DNA of 64,000 bases from Mucilaginibacter_A sp050955045 (GCA_050955045.1 JBPBQV010000011.1:62001-126000), one strand, 5' to 3'. Counted from the first letter of the stretch, positions 26,262 through 36,630 are shown. Translations and numbers: made by a program. Notes: generated by a model not told the origin, from the sequence alone.

Positions 26262-27695
26262 TTAAAATTTATCCCAAAATAGTTTTGTTGTAGCTAAATC
26301 TCCTCCTATTGCTGCCGCAGCAGCTTTATAATTAGTATTTAAGCTGGATTCTGTTGGAGGATAAATTAAGCGAGTAGGAATTGTTAATCCTGCAGGAGCA
26401 TTTCCTCCCGTTGGTGGTAATAAAACCGGATAATCTAGCCTTCTCCACTCTGTCCAGGCATCATAACCTCTGTTGTATAAAGCAATCCATTTTTGAGTTC
26501 CGATCTTTTGCTTGTAATTTCCGGTTGAGGTAGCATATGCAACAGCAGAATTGGAAAGATAAGCACTTGCATCAGCTGTTGATCCGCCCCAATAAGCGAT
26601 AGATGCAGTAATACCATTATTATAATAGGTAGCTGCTGAGCCAGTAATAAAGCCTCTTTCTACGGCTTCTGCTAATAAAAATTCTACTTCAGAATAATCT
26701 AAAAGTAACCCAGGAAAATCAAGTGCATAAATCTTTGGATTGATAGAAGAATTATTTGCAAAAACATTGACAAAGCCGTATTGACCTCCTATATATTGGC
26801 CATTTACGGTTGTAAAATAATACTGACGGCGCGGATCATTCAAGCTATTCATTTTATCAACCAAAGTATTAGCAGCTAAAAAATCCTTTCTTGAAGTTAA
26901 TGATGGGTTTAAATTGGTTGATATGGGATTATTATTAGGTGTAGAATTTGTGTATGGAAAAGACGCATTGTCTGTATTGCCTGTAAATACATAAACAGCT
27001 GCTTCTTTAACGGCTGTGCCAGCAGCAGTTGGGTTAGAATCTGAGATAACCATTGCAAGTTTTAACTTGAGCGAATTACCAAATTTTGCCCAATTGCTCA
27101 TTGTTCCTTTATACATTAAATCTGCACCCGTAAAACCTGTTGTAGATGGATTGATAATTTTTAAAGCAGCATTTAAGCGGGAAAGTAAATCAGTATAAAC
27201 GGTAGCAGCATCATCATAAACCGGTTGTGTATTCGCACTGTTTAAGGCTTGGCTGTAAGGAATATTTCCAAAAGAGTTAACCAAAACAGACCATGTGTAA
27301 ACTTGAAGTATCTCAATTTGTGCCTGTTCATTACTCTTTAAGGGCTCTGCTAATAATGCATCGGCATTGATAATTCTTTTTGATTCATTTAAATCTGAAA
27401 GAACATCGCGGTACAAACTCTGCCATAATCCCAATGGAATGGTACGGGCGGTCATATTATATCGTGGCTCGTCAATATAAGTAGTAGTGGTCCATTGTTG
27501 CGCGTATAGTCTGAAAACATTGGAGTTAACATCAGGAGTAGTTATTGCATTGCTTAGATTTAACATTGCACTTGTAAAAAGCGTAGAGGCAGGAACTGAT
27601 ACTGCATTTTTTTGATCAGTATTATAATCTTCCTTATTTTTTACACATGATACCAATAATATCAGAGGGCATATCAATATAAATAGTTTTTTCAT
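26262..27695 (-). CDS. SusD-like lipoprotein (SusD_2 type)
   Basis: A 477-residue lipoprotein (lipobox LILLVSCVKNK). It resembles the SusD/RagB-like SusD_2 group: RLYAQQWTTTTYIDEPRYN near the start, VNSFGNIPYSQALN, then LDYSEVEFLLAEAVERGF and a C-terminal WIALYNRGYDAWTEWRRLDYP...RLIYP block. It forms a pair with the SusC-like gene 8 bp upstream. No degradative enzyme is linked to it, so the ligand could be a peptide or a glycan. Confidence 0.9.
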   Translation of the reverse strand: MKKLFILICPLILLVSCVKNKEDYNTDQKNAVSVPASTLFTSAMLNLSNAITTPDVNSNVFRLYAQQWTTTTYIDEPRYNMTARTIPLGLWQSLYRDVLSDLNESKRIINADALLAEPLKSNEQAQIEILQVYTWSVLVNSFGNIPYSQALNSANTQPVYDDAATVYTDLLSRLNAALKIINPSTTGFTGADLMYKGTMSNWAKFGNSLKLKLAMVISDSNPTAAGTAVKEAAVYVFTGNTDNASFPYTNSTPNNNPISTNLNPSLTSRKDFLAANTLVDKMNSLNDPRRQYYFTTVNGQYIGGQYGFVNVFANNSSINPKIYALDFPGLLLDYSEVEFLLAEAVERGFITGSAATYYNNGITASIAYWGGSTADASAYLSNSAVAYATSTGNYKQKIGTQKWIALYNRGYDAWTEWRRLDYPVLLPPTGGNAPAGLTIPTRLIYPPTESSLNTNYKAAAAAIGGDLATTKLFWDKF

Positions 27696-27703
27696 TGCTG
27701 TTT

Positions 27704-30700
27704 TTATAACATAAATTTAACATTAAACCCAAGGCTTCTTACAGTAGGATAAGAACCGCTTTGATAACCTCTGATGTTACCAGAGCTTAAAGCATCCTCA
27801 GGGTCTGCATAAGGTAGATTTTTATGGATGATCCATAAGTTTCTTCCAATCAAGGATACATCAACTCCTTTAAAAGGATGAATTTTGGAAATTACTCTGG
27901 CAGGAAGTGAATAACGCAGAGCGACTTCGCGCAGTTTAACATAGCTACCATCATAAACATATGTTTTACGTGGCGGACTGGTTGAATAGCTGTAAGGCGA
28001 AACATAGTTATCGTAATTTTCTACCCGAGTATTATTAAGTGTACCATCTGCTTTAACTCCTGGTAATATAACACCTCCTCCTTCACTAATTAGATTTCTG
28101 GATGGATTACCTAAATCATTAAGCGCGGCAGTGTTTGGATATAAGCCTGTTCCTTGTCCGTACCATTGATCTAGAGAGAAAATATCTCCTCCTTTACGTA
28201 CATCAACCAGAAAACTCAAACCAAAATCTTTGTATCTGAAAGAGTTATTTACACCACCGGTCCAGTCAGGATTCGGATCTCCAATAATACTGGTAGATGA
28301 GCTGGCCATATAATAACCTTGTGCATTTACTGTTTTTTGGCCGTTAGTATATATAAAATCTGTTCCTCTTAAAATACCATAAGGCTGTCCTACTGTTGCA
28401 TTTACAGTTATGCCGCCTTGTAAACTTGCATATCCTGTTGGAAGCAGTAATAAATTCTGAACATCAGCATATAAAGAAAGCACCTGATTTCTGTTGCGTG
28501 CAAAGTTTACAGTAGTTGTCCATGAAAAGTTGTTTGAACGAACTGGTGTAAAATAAACACTAGCTTCAATGCCTCTGTTTCTAACTTCTCCAGCATTAAC
28601 ATATTCCTGTGTATAACCAGTAGCCGCTGTAACAGAAACCGGAATGATCTGATCAATAGTATTGGTTTGGTACCAGCTAAAATCAAATCCAATACGGCTT
28701 TTCAAGAAAGAGGCTTCTAAGCCAGCTTCAATACTTTTCGTACGCTCTGGTTTTAAATTGGCATTGTTTAAAACATCCGGTAAAGAAAAAATAGGAGCAC
28801 CACTAAAACCTGTAGGTTTAGTATATGTACTTAATATACTTAGCGCAGGAGCATCATTACCAACTTGTGCATAGTTTAATCTTGCCTTACCAGAAGTTAA
28901 CCAAGAGGTTTTATCCTGCAATAATTTAGAAAACAAGAAACTTCCTGCAATAGCAGGATAAAAATATAAATTATGGTTTGACGGTAATGTTGTTGATTGA
29001 TCAACGCGGCTGGTTAAATCCAAAAACAAAAATTCTTTGTATCCAAACGTTGCGCTTGCAAAATAACCATCTACTGCAACACGCTGATAAGACTCTGTAG
29101 GCGCAATAATTGGATTTACTGAGTTGGACAGCGAATACAAGCTTGGAACAGACAATCCGCCGTTAGTTGCAGCATAAATTCCTGTTAAATTTGTTCTGCG
29201 CAAGTTACTTCCCAATAAACCTCTAAAGCTTAAATCAGGTGTTATATTTTTATTGAAATTTAATAGTAAATCATAGTTACTTTCAGTATAAGTTCTGTTG
29301 TACCTGCTATAAGAAGCAAGACCAGCACTGCCTACAGCTGTACGTTCTTCCTGAAGGTCACTAGATCCATCTGTAGAAATACGAGCTACTACATCAAACC
29401 AGCTTAATGGCTTCCATGTTAAGGCAGCATAGCCAAAATAATGGTTTCTGGTATCGTTTTCATAGTTTTGATATCGAACCCAGTATGGATTATTAGCATA
29501 AATTGGCGTTACGTTTGTTGGAGAAGCCCAGTTCCAGGTTATATTCTGTTTATTTCTGTTGTAAGCTGCCTCAAGTTCTTTAATATCTACATTGGTTTGC
29601 CACCACTCTCTAAAAGTTTCATTTACGTTTAAACCGCTATAACCGGTACCGTACCTACCCAATCCATCAACTTTTGAATAATTTACATCCGCAGAAACAC
29701 TGAGTGTTTTGGTAAGATTGTAAGAAGAGGAAAAGTTAAATAGGTTTTTGGTGATTTTACTGTTTGGCAATACGCCTGTTTCATCATTTCTGGTATAGCC
29801 GAATTTAAAAGTTCCTTTGTCGCCACCACCATCAACTGAAATATTTTGGTTAGATGCAACGGATGTTTTATAAAATGTAGATGGATCGTTTTTAGCTGCT
29901 ACCCACGGCGTTGCCTGATGATAAGTAGGAGAAGATGGATCAAGGGAGTTCCATTGATAAACCAATAAATTAGGATCAAACTTGGCACCAAAAGATGCAT
30001 CTTCCTGGAAAGGAGTAACTAAATCTTTCACACCGTCTCCATTAATATCTGCATAAGCAAAATGCCCGTCCGGAGATCCATATCCTCTATAGGAGTAGCC
30101 TGCTCCGTATTGTTTTTGATAAGTAGGAAAAGTACTTTTATCGATATTACCAAAAACAACACCGCTATTTAAAGTTACATTGGTGCTATTCTTTCTGCCT
30201 TTTTTAGTGGTAATTACAATTACGCCATTAGAAGCTCTTGAACCATACAAAGCGGTAGCTGCTGCACCTTTTAATACGTTTATAGATTCGATATCATCCG
30301 GATTAATATCAGATGCCGGGTTGCCATAATCATAACCAGCTCTTCCTGCTGCCTGGGCACCGCTATTTGAATTTCCGGAACCAGAATTACCAGAAGTTCC
30401 GGTGCTACCGGAGATATTAGCTACAGGCACACCATCAATTACGTACAAGGCTTGATTATTTCCGGTTAGCGATTTATAACCACGGATGACAACATTGGTT
30501 GAGCCGCCCATGGTATTGTTTTGACGAATATCTAAACCCGCTACTTTACCGGATAAGCTGCTTAAAAAATTACTGCTTCGTGTTTTGGTTATTTCTTCGG
30601 CATTAACTTGTTGTGCTGCATAAGGAAGTTCGTTTTTGTTCCGTGTAATACCTAATGCTGTAACTACAACTTCTCCAAGCTGTTTTGAATCAGCAACCAA

Positions 30701-30988
30701 TGCTACGTTTATAATATTATTTGGTGCTATTGTTACCCTTTGCGGTACAAACCCTATGTAAGTAACCGTTAAAGTATTGTTGTTGCCTGCAGGAACACTA
30801 AGCGAGAACTTACCGTCTGTATCGGTTTGTGTGCCAATAGTAGTACCTGTTATCAAAACACTTACACCTGGAAGTGGAGACCCATCACCTTTATCGGTGA
30901 TGGTACCGGTAATTGTTCGGTTTTGTGCATATGACTGCACGCTTATCAACAGAAAAATCCATAAAAAGCTAAGTAAATTTTTTTTCAT
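27704..30988 (-). CDS. SusC/RagA-family TonB-dependent transporter (second pair)
   Basis: A 1094-residue receptor with a signal peptide ending SYAQ. It has a carboxypeptidase-regulatory-like domain (TITGTITDKGDGSPLPGVSV), the plug signature GAAATALYGSRASNGVIVITTKKG, a low-complexity Gly/Ser-rich insert in the plug (GSTGTSGNSGSGNSNSGAQ), and a long beta-barrel. Partner of the SusD_2-type lipoprotein immediately downstream. The insert is unusual and may be a flexible surface or periplasmic loop. Confidence 0.95.
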   Translation of the reverse strand: MKKNLLSFLWIFLLISVQSYAQNRTITGTITDKGDGSPLPGVSVLITGTTIGTQTDTDGKFSLSVPAGNNNTLTVTYIGFVPQRVTIAPNNIINVALVADSKQLGEVVVTALGITRNKNELPYAAQQVNAEEITKTRSSNFLSSLSGKVAGLDIRQNNTMGGSTNVVIRGYKSLTGNNQALYVIDGVPVANISGSTGTSGNSGSGNSNSGAQAAGRAGYDYGNPASDINPDDIESINVLKGAAATALYGSRASNGVIVITTKKGRKNSTNVTLNSGVVFGNIDKSTFPTYQKQYGAGYSYRGYGSPDGHFAYADINGDGVKDLVTPFQEDASFGAKFDPNLLVYQWNSLDPSSPTYHQATPWVAAKNDPSTFYKTSVASNQNISVDGGGDKGTFKFGYTRNDETGVLPNSKITKNLFNFSSSYNLTKTLSVSADVNYSKVDGLGRYGTGYSGLNVNETFREWWQTNVDIKELEAAYNRNKQNITWNWASPTNVTPIYANNPYWVRYQNYENDTRNHYFGYAALTWKPLSWFDVVARISTDGSSDLQEERTAVGSAGLASYSRYNRTYTESNYDLLLNFNKNITPDLSFRGLLGSNLRRTNLTGIYAATNGGLSVPSLYSLSNSVNPIIAPTESYQRVAVDGYFASATFGYKEFLFLDLTSRVDQSTTLPSNHNLYFYPAIAGSFLFSKLLQDKTSWLTSGKARLNYAQVGNDAPALSILSTYTKPTGFSGAPIFSLPDVLNNANLKPERTKSIEAGLEASFLKSRIGFDFSWYQTNTIDQIIPVSVTAATGYTQEYVNAGEVRNRGIEASVYFTPVRSNNFSWTTTVNFARNRNQVLSLYADVQNLLLLPTGYASLQGGITVNATVGQPYGILRGTDFIYTNGQKTVNAQGYYMASSSTSIIGDPNPDWTGGVNNSFRYKDFGLSFLVDVRKGGDIFSLDQWYGQGTGLYPNTAALNDLGNPSRNLISEGGGVILPGVKADGTLNNTRVENYDNYVSPYSYSTSPPRKTYVYDGSYVKLREVALRYSLPARVISKIHPFKGVDVSLIGRNLWIIHKNLPYADPEDALSSGNIRGYQSGSYPTVRSLGFNVKFML

Positions 30989-31183
30989 TAAATAATGGTT
31001 TAATTAATTAGGGCTCAAATTATAACAAAAACATTACAGATTAAAATTTTTATTAAATATTTTATAACATTTAAGAAAATTTATTACATTTTTTATAAGA
31101 AATGCAAGATAACGGCTATCAAAATTTCAAAAATTAATAAAGCAGATTTTCTTTTTCATATAATTTACTTAATTCATTTTTCT

Positions 31184-31273
31184 ATGCTTCTTTTATCGCA
31201 TAAAATATTGATAATCCTACCCTATCAACCTAAATTCAAACAATTATCAACTTTATGCTGGTAAAAGAAGCAT
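31184..31273. repeat. Widely spaced inverted pair of dispersed motifs
   Basis: ATGCTTCTTTTATC followed by GCATAAA (31184-31204) is complementary, with a few mismatches, to TTTATGCTGGTAAAAGAAGCAT (two blocks within 31252-31273). The arms are about 21 nt with a loop near 47 nt. It lies in the gene-free gap 30989-31738. Confidence 0.7.
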
Positions 31274-31398
31274 TCTAAGATTTTTTAAACATATAAGGCA
31301 CATTTTAAGCAGAGATGAAAGTTAATAGCTTGAAAACTAGCTTATTTCTTGACTAAATCTGACTATCGGTACAATACAATAACTTGTAAATTTTATCT

Positions 31399-31412
31399 GA
31401 TAAAAGAAGCAT
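31399..31412 (-). repeat. Dispersed motif, exact copy
   Basis: GATAAAAGAAGCAT on the plus strand is the motif read on the minus strand. It is preceded by TTTTATCT, giving the extended two-part form. It lies about 30 bp before the OmpA-like remnant 2. Confidence 0.7.
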
Positions 31413-31440
31413 TTAGCAATTTTGAGAGAAGCTTAGGGAA

Positions 31441-31629
31441 GTGTTTAAATACTTTTACAGCCTGCCCAAAAAACGTGCGCAGACTATGAAAGATTTTTTA
31501 TTACAGCCCGGCATTGCCATCAACCGGATGCGCTGCTTTGGTTTAGGTGAAAAATATCCAGTTTTTAACAATAAAAAACCCGAAGAAGTGGTTAAGAATC
31601 TTCGGGTGGAAGTGGTGCTGAAAAAGTGA
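31441..31629 (+). pseudogene. C-terminal fragment of an OmpA-family protein (remnant 2)
   Basis: A 62-codon open frame whose product matches only the end of an OmpA-like domain: KKRAQTMKDFLLQPGI, INRMRCFGLGEKYP, then NNKKPEEVVKNLRVEVVLKK and stop. The family domain is about 100 residues and normally follows an export signal; both that signal and the first half of the domain are absent. It is very probably non-functional. Its 3' end is about 80% identical by eye to remnant 1 five kilobases away. CCCGAAGA and TCTTCGGG inside it can also form a hairpin. Confidence 0.65.
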
Positions 31630-31712
31630 TGCTGTTTTTATCGGGTAAAAATTGCCTTTTATATAGGATATAAAACGAACCGATAAAGATTTTTAGTCGA
31701 TAAAAGAAGCAT
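31629..31712. repeat. Second-form copy and exact inverted copy of the dispersed motif
   Basis: ATGCTGTTTTTATC (31629-31642, plus) and GATAAAAGAAGCAT (31699-31712, the exact motif on the minus strand) bracket a short AT-rich stretch. They face each other between remnant 2 and the third susD gene. Confidence 0.65.
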
Positions 31713-31738
31713 TACACCTATACATAATCATCAATCCT

Positions 31739-33220
31739 TTAATTGTTTGATCCTCCAATTAAAGGATTATATAATAATTCATTGTTCGAAATTGGCCAGA
31801 TATACCTTGTATCAGTTGCTGCAATTGCCGGAATATTTAGTTTAGCCGGGATAGGTAAACCTAAACGTGCCAAATCAGGAAATCTTAATCCTTCTCCTAA
31901 AAACTCTATATTCCTTTCCAGTAAAATAGCGTTTTCTACATTTGTATAAGTTGCAAAGCTGGCTGCGGTATAAGCTGTGGTAGCATCAGAACGGTTACGT
32001 ACTGCGTTTAACAGGGCAACAGCTCGTGTATCTACTATTTTGCCGTTCATGGTAATTGCTTCGGCAAGGTTAAGCAATACTTCTGGGTAACGCATAACCG
32101 GAGACCAATCTGTGTAAGGATTTAGCGGAAATTTCGATAAGAAGAATAAACCTACATTTGCTTTAACAGTAGAAGCATAAATAAATGACCTTCTTTTATC
32201 AGTACTTTTCCAACCGGTATTGGCAATAATTCCTGTAGGGTTCAAATAATATTCTGCATTTCCTGCACTGGCATTATTATAAAAGTAATAACCTAACTGA
32301 TTTTGAGTAGTAGCTGTTTCTGTTGAATTGAACGGCATAGATAATATAGACTCTGTTGTTGTATAAGGAGGTATAAAAACCTTCGTAACATCTGCCTGCA
32401 AAGCATTAGGAACAGTAGTGGAATTTGGAACTGTAAAAGGAGCAGCAGCAGAAACAATTTTGTTAGCTTCTGTAATTACATCAGCATAACGTTGCATACT
32501 TAAATAAATACGTGTTTTTAAAGCAATTGCAGTGTTTTTGTGTGCTCGAGTAGTATTAGATACATCATTTCCATACGTACCCGGCAGTCCAGTTTCGGCA
32601 TCGTTCAAATCTTTGATAATTTGCTGATATACCTGATCAGTAGTGCTTTTAGCCAGATCATAATTGCCATAAGATAAATTTCCATTTAATCGCAGCGGAA
32701 CACCTGGTTTGCTTCCATTACCATCGTAATAAGGACGTGCATAATATTGCAACAAGCACCAGTAGCTCAAAGCCCTGATAAACTTGGCTTCAGAAATATA
32801 ATTAGTGCTTAATGTACTATTATTAACTACGGCTGTACCTCCGGCGGCCATGCCATCTAAAAATAAATTACAATCATTTATTACTGTATAAGCTTGGGCC
32901 CATAAACCAATCACTTCCTGGTTGGTACTGGTTACTGTTTCGTTCCAGGTTTGCAGGCCGGTTACCGCATTTGTACTCAGGTTAACCCAATTATCCGCTT
33001 TAATATCACCATATACCTGAAACCTGCTGCCCAACATATTACCATTACGCAGTGCCTGATAAATACCTAAAACTTGTTGTTGCACGCGTACTGGTGTACT
33101 AAATGGCAAATTATTAGTTGTGGGTATTTGAGTTTGGGATATAGGTGTTAATTTATCTTTCTGGCATGAGTAATTTAACATTACACCTATGCTTAATACC
33201 ATTAAAAGTTTCTTTTTCAT
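31739..33220 (-). CDS. SusD/RagB-family lipoprotein (third pair)
   Basis: A 493-residue lipoprotein with a lipobox at MLNYSCQKDK. SusD features are present: helix-rich N-terminal half, KFIRALSYWCLLQYYARPY, and the C-terminal MRYPEVLLNLAEAI...LNAVRNRSDATTAY...LLERNIEFLGEGLRFPDLARLGLP block. It pairs with the SusC gene 20 bp upstream. No enzyme genes are attached. Confidence 0.94.
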   Translation of the reverse strand: MKKKLLMVLSIGVMLNYSCQKDKLTPISQTQIPTTNNLPFSTPVRVQQQVLGIYQALRNGNMLGSRFQVYGDIKADNWVNLSTNAVTGLQTWNETVTSTNQEVIGLWAQAYTVINDCNLFLDGMAAGGTAVVNNSTLSTNYISEAKFIRALSYWCLLQYYARPYYDGNGSKPGVPLRLNGNLSYGNYDLAKSTTDQVYQQIIKDLNDAETGLPGTYGNDVSNTTRAHKNTAIALKTRIYLSMQRYADVITEANKIVSAAAPFTVPNSTTVPNALQADVTKVFIPPYTTTESILSMPFNSTETATTQNQLGYYFYNNASAGNAEYYLNPTGIIANTGWKSTDKRRSFIYASTVKANVGLFFLSKFPLNPYTDWSPVMRYPEVLLNLAEAITMNGKIVDTRAVALLNAVRNRSDATTAYTAASFATYTNVENAILLERNIEFLGEGLRFPDLARLGLPIPAKLNIPAIAATDTRYIWPISNNELLYNPLIGGSNN

Positions 33221-33240
33221 TATAGTTTAGAAATTTTTTG

Positions 33241-36200
33241 TTAAAACTTAACTGAAAAACCAGCAGTAAGCGTTCTTGAGCTGGCTACAGAGTTTCTATC
33301 AATACCCTGAGCAGTATTACCATTATAGTTGATGTTGGTACTGGTACCGTTAGAGGCTACTTCAGGATCAGACCCAGGATATTTTGTAATAACAAACAGG
33401 TTGTACGCACTTACGTAAAACCTCAAGCTGGAAATGCCTACGCGGTTAAGTAAACTTTTTGGCAGGGTGTAACCAAAATTCAATGATTTAAGTTTGATGA
33501 AGTTTGAACTAAACACATTAATATCCAACGGAATACTTGAACCATTGGAGATATTATCATTATAAGCAACTTTTGGAATGTCTGTAATCTGACCAGGAGT
33601 TGTCCAGCGGTTTAATACTTCTGTTGAATTGTTCCAGAAACGCTGGTCAAGCAATCCTGCTCGTGTGCCATAATATAATTTAGCACCAAACTGGTAGGTG
33701 AACAAAAAACTTAAATCAAAATTTTTATACCTAAAATTGTTATTTAAACCACCAAACCCTTTGGGCTGTGTTTGTGCATAGTTTACAGCATCAGTAGATT
33801 GGTTAATAGCAGGTGCTTGTGTTCCATCAGCATATTCATACTGATAAGGTATTGCTGTTGATGTATAATAGGAGAAATATACCTGACGACCAGCACCATT
33901 TACAAATATACGCCGACCAGTAGCCAGATCAACCCCAGCTGTGCGAACTATATATAAATTACTTAAAGGATGGCCAACTTGTGAAATACTTGCTGTTTCA
34001 AGGCTTGAAGTTGTAGATAATAAGGTTGTTTGCCCTTGAGCAAGTGCAGTAACCCGATTCTGGTTAAAGCTTAAATTGAAGGATGGTGTCCAGCTGAAAT
34101 TCTTGGTTCTGACAGCTTGGGCATTAATAGTTAACTCGAGGCCTTTATTATACATAGAACCAACATTTATATAAGGGTTTGTTGGCAATCCAGCGGAAGG
34201 AGCTTCGGAAACTGCAAAAACCAACCCGGAAATATCGTTTTTATAATAGGCAACCTCCGCGGTTATTTTATCATTTAATATACCAAAGTTAAGGCCGATA
34301 TCTGTTTTTTTACTGGTTTCCCAACCCAAATCCTGGTTTCCTGTCTGGTTTGGATACAGGGTAGCATTTGTATTAAACACACCATTTATATATAGGTTAT
34401 AGGATTGAAAATCTCCTAAACCAGCATTGTTACCTACTTTACCGTAACTTCCTCTTAACTGAAAGCTGCTGAATACCTTATCAGCTCTTATATCGTTCCA
34501 AAATTTTTCGCGGGCAACTTCCCATTTAGCACCATATCCTGGAAAATACCCTTTTTTCCTGTTGGGACCAAATGCTGAATACTGATCTTGACGAAGGGTT
34601 GCTGTTAAAAAATACTTTTTGTCAAAATCATAATTTAAACGGCCAAAAAACGATACTAAATAGTTTTGACTATTGATTAAACTTGTTGCCGGGGCTGAGT
34701 TAGTAGTAAAGCCAGCCTGGATAACTGAAGATGCAGGATCAGATATAATGGTACGGTTTAAACCGAAGCCATAGGAAGTGTTAGCCTGTTGCTCGTTACC
34801 CAAAAGCAACTGAAGGGTATGTTTACCAAACGATTTGTCGAATTGTGCAGTATTGTCCCAGACATATCTTTTATACTTGGTAAAATTATCTGTAGCTGAA
34901 CCATTTGGATTACCACCACCCTGTACTGGACTGTTAAATAAATCATTATCAGTAAAAATATAATCAATACCATAAACAGTTCTTAATGTAATCCATGGCA
35001 GTGGCTTAACTTGTAAGTAAATATTGGAAGCTATATGGTTGATTTCATTATTTTGACGATTTAGGTCAAGTATAGGAACTATATTATAATAAGATGTGGA
35101 AACACCTTTGTTCGCGCCTAAACCTAAAGTGTTACCGTTTAAATTATATGAACCGTCATTGTTATAAGGAGAAACGTTAGGCGGGCTTACTAATGGAATA
35201 CGGCCTGCACCTTCTATACCATAAGCTTCGCCTGCAAGTGACCCTGAACTTGCAGCAGCAAGATTTTGCTCATTAGAATATGACAATTTTCCGCCTATAG
35301 TTATCATTTTATTGGCCTTATGGTCCATATTTAGCATGATATTTTTGCGGATAAAATTATTTTTGACGATCGTATTTTCCTGATTGGTGTAGTTGGCAGA
35401 CATATAATAACTTGTATTATCGTTAGCCCCGCTAATACTTGCTGTATTGCTATTGGTTACCCCTGTTCTATAAACATAATCAAACCAATTAGTATTAATT
35501 GGGTTGCCATTTGCATCAGTGGATAAAGCAAAATACCGGGTAGATACGTTATACAAGTTTGCGTTTTTTAGAGCTTCGTTTTTAATGTCAACATATTGGG
35601 AAGCATCAAGTATTTTTGGCAGTCGTTGCACTTTAGCTATACCAGTCCAGCTATCTACACTCACCACTGATCTTCCTTTCTTGCCCTTTTTAGTTGTTAC
35701 AAATACTACTCCATTGGCTGCACGGCTACCATAAATAGCTGTAGAAGCTGCATCTTTGGCAATTTCAATACTCTCAATGTCTTCTGGATTAATATTGGCC
35801 AATGCATTACCACCAGACTCACCACCACTAAAATCACCTGTTTGACTTACTATACCATCAATAACAAATAAGGGTTGTGAACTTAAGTTGATAGAGTTAG
35901 TACCACGGATATGAAATACCGGAGGTGTATTGGCAACACCGTTAGGGATGGTAACCTGCACTCCTGCGGCACGCCCTCCTAATGATTGTTCAAAGTTCTG
36001 CACTGGTTGTTCAGATAAGTCTGCTCCTTTTACGGAGGAAATACTACCTACATTGTCCCGCTTTATCTGCGTGCCATAACCCACTACCACTACTTCGTTT
36101 AAAGCGCTTGCAGTTCCGGCCAATACAACATTTAGCCTATCGTTAACCGGAGTAATGGTTTGCGTAGTAAAACCAATAAAAGTAAATGTTACTGATTGTC

Positions 36201-36402
36201 CGGGATCAACTTTAATCGAATAAGACCCGTCGGGGCCAGTTTGTGTACCTGTTTTAGTTCCTTTTACCATTACACTTACCCCGGGTAATGGCAATCCGTC
36301 TTGTTTTCCAGTAACTACTCCGCTAACTGATCGTGTTTGCGCACAGACTACCTCTGATAATGTAAATAAAATCAAGAAAATCTTAAGTAATTTTAGTTTC
36401 AT
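33241..36402 (-). CDS. SusC/RagA-family TonB-dependent transporter (third pair)
   Basis: A 1053-residue receptor with a signal peptide ending VVCAQ. It has a regulatory-like domain (SVSGVVTGKQDGLPLPGVSV), a TonB-box region (NEVVVVGYGTQIKRDNVGS), the plug signature DAASTAIYGSRAANGVVFVTTKKG, and a beta-barrel ending FSVKF. Structure and length are normal for SusC. Its promoter must lie in the AT-rich 36403-36630 stretch shared with padR. Confidence 0.95.
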   Translation of the reverse strand: MKLKLLKIFLILFTLSEVVCAQTRSVSGVVTGKQDGLPLPGVSVMVKGTKTGTQTGPDGSYSIKVDPGQSVTFTFIGFTTQTITPVNDRLNVVLAGTASALNEVVVVGYGTQIKRDNVGSISSVKGADLSEQPVQNFEQSLGGRAAGVQVTIPNGVANTPPVFHIRGTNSINLSSQPLFVIDGIVSQTGDFSGGESGGNALANINPEDIESIEIAKDAASTAIYGSRAANGVVFVTTKKGKKGRSVVSVDSWTGIAKVQRLPKILDASQYVDIKNEALKNANLYNVSTRYFALSTDANGNPINTNWFDYVYRTGVTNSNTASISGANDNTSYYMSANYTNQENTIVKNNFIRKNIMLNMDHKANKMITIGGKLSYSNEQNLAAASSGSLAGEAYGIEGAGRIPLVSPPNVSPYNNDGSYNLNGNTLGLGANKGVSTSYYNIVPILDLNRQNNEINHIASNIYLQVKPLPWITLRTVYGIDYIFTDNDLFNSPVQGGGNPNGSATDNFTKYKRYVWDNTAQFDKSFGKHTLQLLLGNEQQANTSYGFGLNRTIISDPASSVIQAGFTTNSAPATSLINSQNYLVSFFGRLNYDFDKKYFLTATLRQDQYSAFGPNRKKGYFPGYGAKWEVAREKFWNDIRADKVFSSFQLRGSYGKVGNNAGLGDFQSYNLYINGVFNTNATLYPNQTGNQDLGWETSKKTDIGLNFGILNDKITAEVAYYKNDISGLVFAVSEAPSAGLPTNPYINVGSMYNKGLELTINAQAVRTKNFSWTPSFNLSFNQNRVTALAQGQTTLLSTTSSLETASISQVGHPLSNLYIVRTAGVDLATGRRIFVNGAGRQVYFSYYTSTAIPYQYEYADGTQAPAINQSTDAVNYAQTQPKGFGGLNNNFRYKNFDLSFLFTYQFGAKLYYGTRAGLLDQRFWNNSTEVLNRWTTPGQITDIPKVAYNDNISNGSSIPLDINVFSSNFIKLKSLNFGYTLPKSLLNRVGISSLRFYVSAYNLFVITKYPGSDPEVASNGTSTNINYNGNTAQGIDRNSVASSRTLTAGFSVKF

Positions 36403-36630
36403 GCTTTTTATTAATTAAAACATCTGCAAATTATATATAAATTTTAATAATAATAATTATTTCATTAATTACTTAAGAATGTTTTATTAAAAAATAACAT
36501 ATATAATGTTTCTTTAAAATTTCTTTTTAAAAACAGAAGTTTACAGAAGCTTTTTTACAAAAACCTATTGCTTTTTCCAAGTAAAATGCTTGCGATAAAA
36601 TCATTAAAAAAATTTCAATTATTTAGTACT

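Noticed and set aside
26185..31629. The CCCGAAGA...TCTTCGGG hairpins as stand-alone terminators
   Set aside because: The hairpin lies within codons matching an OmpA C-terminus and lacks a following T-run, so remnant coding sequence explains it better; a secondary terminator role is not excluded.
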